Position numbers and translations under genes: made by a program
In this document: positions 5,119 through 5,330 of the stretch, piece after piece
Layout: each line of letters begins with the position of its first letter
Numbering within the stretch: position 1 is the first letter of the stretch
Source: Tannerella sp.
Lineage (GTDB): Bacteria > Bacteroidota > Bacteroidia > Bacteroidales > Tannerellaceae
Reading direction: 5' to 3'
DNA: 5,330 nt
Assembly: GCA_031290635.1 (NCBI GenBank)
Contig: JAITNE010000048.1
Location: 1 to 5,330 of the forward strand
Notes under the pieces: model-generated
The model's input: the letters and a program-made list of their open reading frames with translations, nothing else
The model's database searches: none
Told to the model about the DNA's origin: nothing

Positions 5119-5330
5119 TTAGTTATATGATACTTCTTGCTCTTGAGAAACCTTATGCCAATCGAGGATCTTGATTTCTGCCGATACGAATGTGTCAAGT
5201 TCGGGAACCGTAGGGCTGGGAATGATAATACTGTTAGGATTACCAATACCGGGACCTTTGATCTTATTGATATTGATATCATAAACATGGTTACGACGCA
5301 CCAATACTTCGTCTTCATAAGTAGAAGTTT
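5119..5330 (-). CDS. C-terminus of a fimbrilin-like (FimA/Mfa1-type) surface protein, 5' end outside window
   Basis: The minus-strand frame is open to the right edge, and the last 70 codons are visible, ending at TAA (5121-5119). The TTG at 5304 is read as an internal Leu in EDEVLVRRNHVYDI, not a start. The sequence RRNHVYDININKIKGPG, then a Pro/Ser-rich linker (IIIPSPTVPELDT) and VSAEIKILDWHKVSQEQEV before the end, resembles the C-terminal strand region of Bacteroidales fimbrial subunits. In those proteins an 'RNH-Y' strand, a 'GxG' turn and a final 'W' strand complete the last domain; the C-terminal strand takes part in subunit polymerisation by donor strand. Only this end is seen, so whether it is a shaft or tip subunit cannot be told. 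A terminator at 5040-5084 closes its transcript. The assignment rests on remembered motif likeness. Confidence 0.72.
   Translation of the reverse strand, partial: TSTYEDEVLVRRNHVYDININKIKGPGIGNPNSIIIPSPTVPELDTFVSAEIKILDWHKVSQEQEVSYN

Noticed and set aside
4998..5318. 106-codon open frame on the minus strand overlapping the fimbrilin-like frame
   Set aside because: It runs through the terminator hairpin and lacks family motifs; the overlapping frame ending at 5119 has the conserved fimbrial-type pattern and a terminator placed correctly after it.

Overview
The window looks like chromosomal DNA of an uncultured or little-studied Bacteroidota, probably Bacteroidales. Four things point there: an exact TAnnTTTG-type -7 promoter element in front of the tRNA, translation starts with weak or no Shine-Dalgarno sequences, a fragment resembling the C-terminus of Bacteroidales FimA/Mfa1-type fimbrial proteins, and a paired Gfo/Idh/MocA oxidoreductase and DUF1080 lipoprotein. 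No transposase, integrase, phage gene or CRISPR array is visible.

Layout. Positions 1-2311 hold a two-gene plus-strand unit: the 3' part of a Gfo/Idh/MocA-family oxidoreductase that runs in from the left edge, then after 16 bp a lipoprotein-like DUF1080 (3-keto-disaccharide hydrolase-like) protein. A hairpin plus T-run at 2337-2373 ends this unit and runs directly into ten copies of a 7-bp repeat (TTCTAAY, 2372-2441). Four bases later an M16 zinc peptidase starts at a TTG codon (2446-3660). The gap 3661-3852 carries four copies of a 32-33 bp repeat arranged as two dimers. On the minus strand there is a tRNA-Ala with anticodon CGC (3853-3925) and its promoter. Transcribed away from it is a FabK/nitronate monooxygenase-like flavoprotein (4020-4955). 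The last intergenic region (4956-5118) holds an AT-rich hairpin, a REP-like imperfect palindrome and a strong terminator for the gene entering from the right, the C-terminus of a fimbrilin-like protein on the minus strand (5119 to the right edge).

Function. The first two genes most plausibly act together in the cell envelope on glycosides by an oxidation-based route: the oxidoreductase makes a 3-keto sugar and the DUF1080 protein cleaves the keto-glycoside. This is inferred from family and adjacency. The other genes are separate units. I see no clearly new multi-gene system. The least explained content is in the intergenic repeats: the heptamer array touching an unusual start codon, the alternating 33-bp repeat array, and the repeat-rich end of the window.
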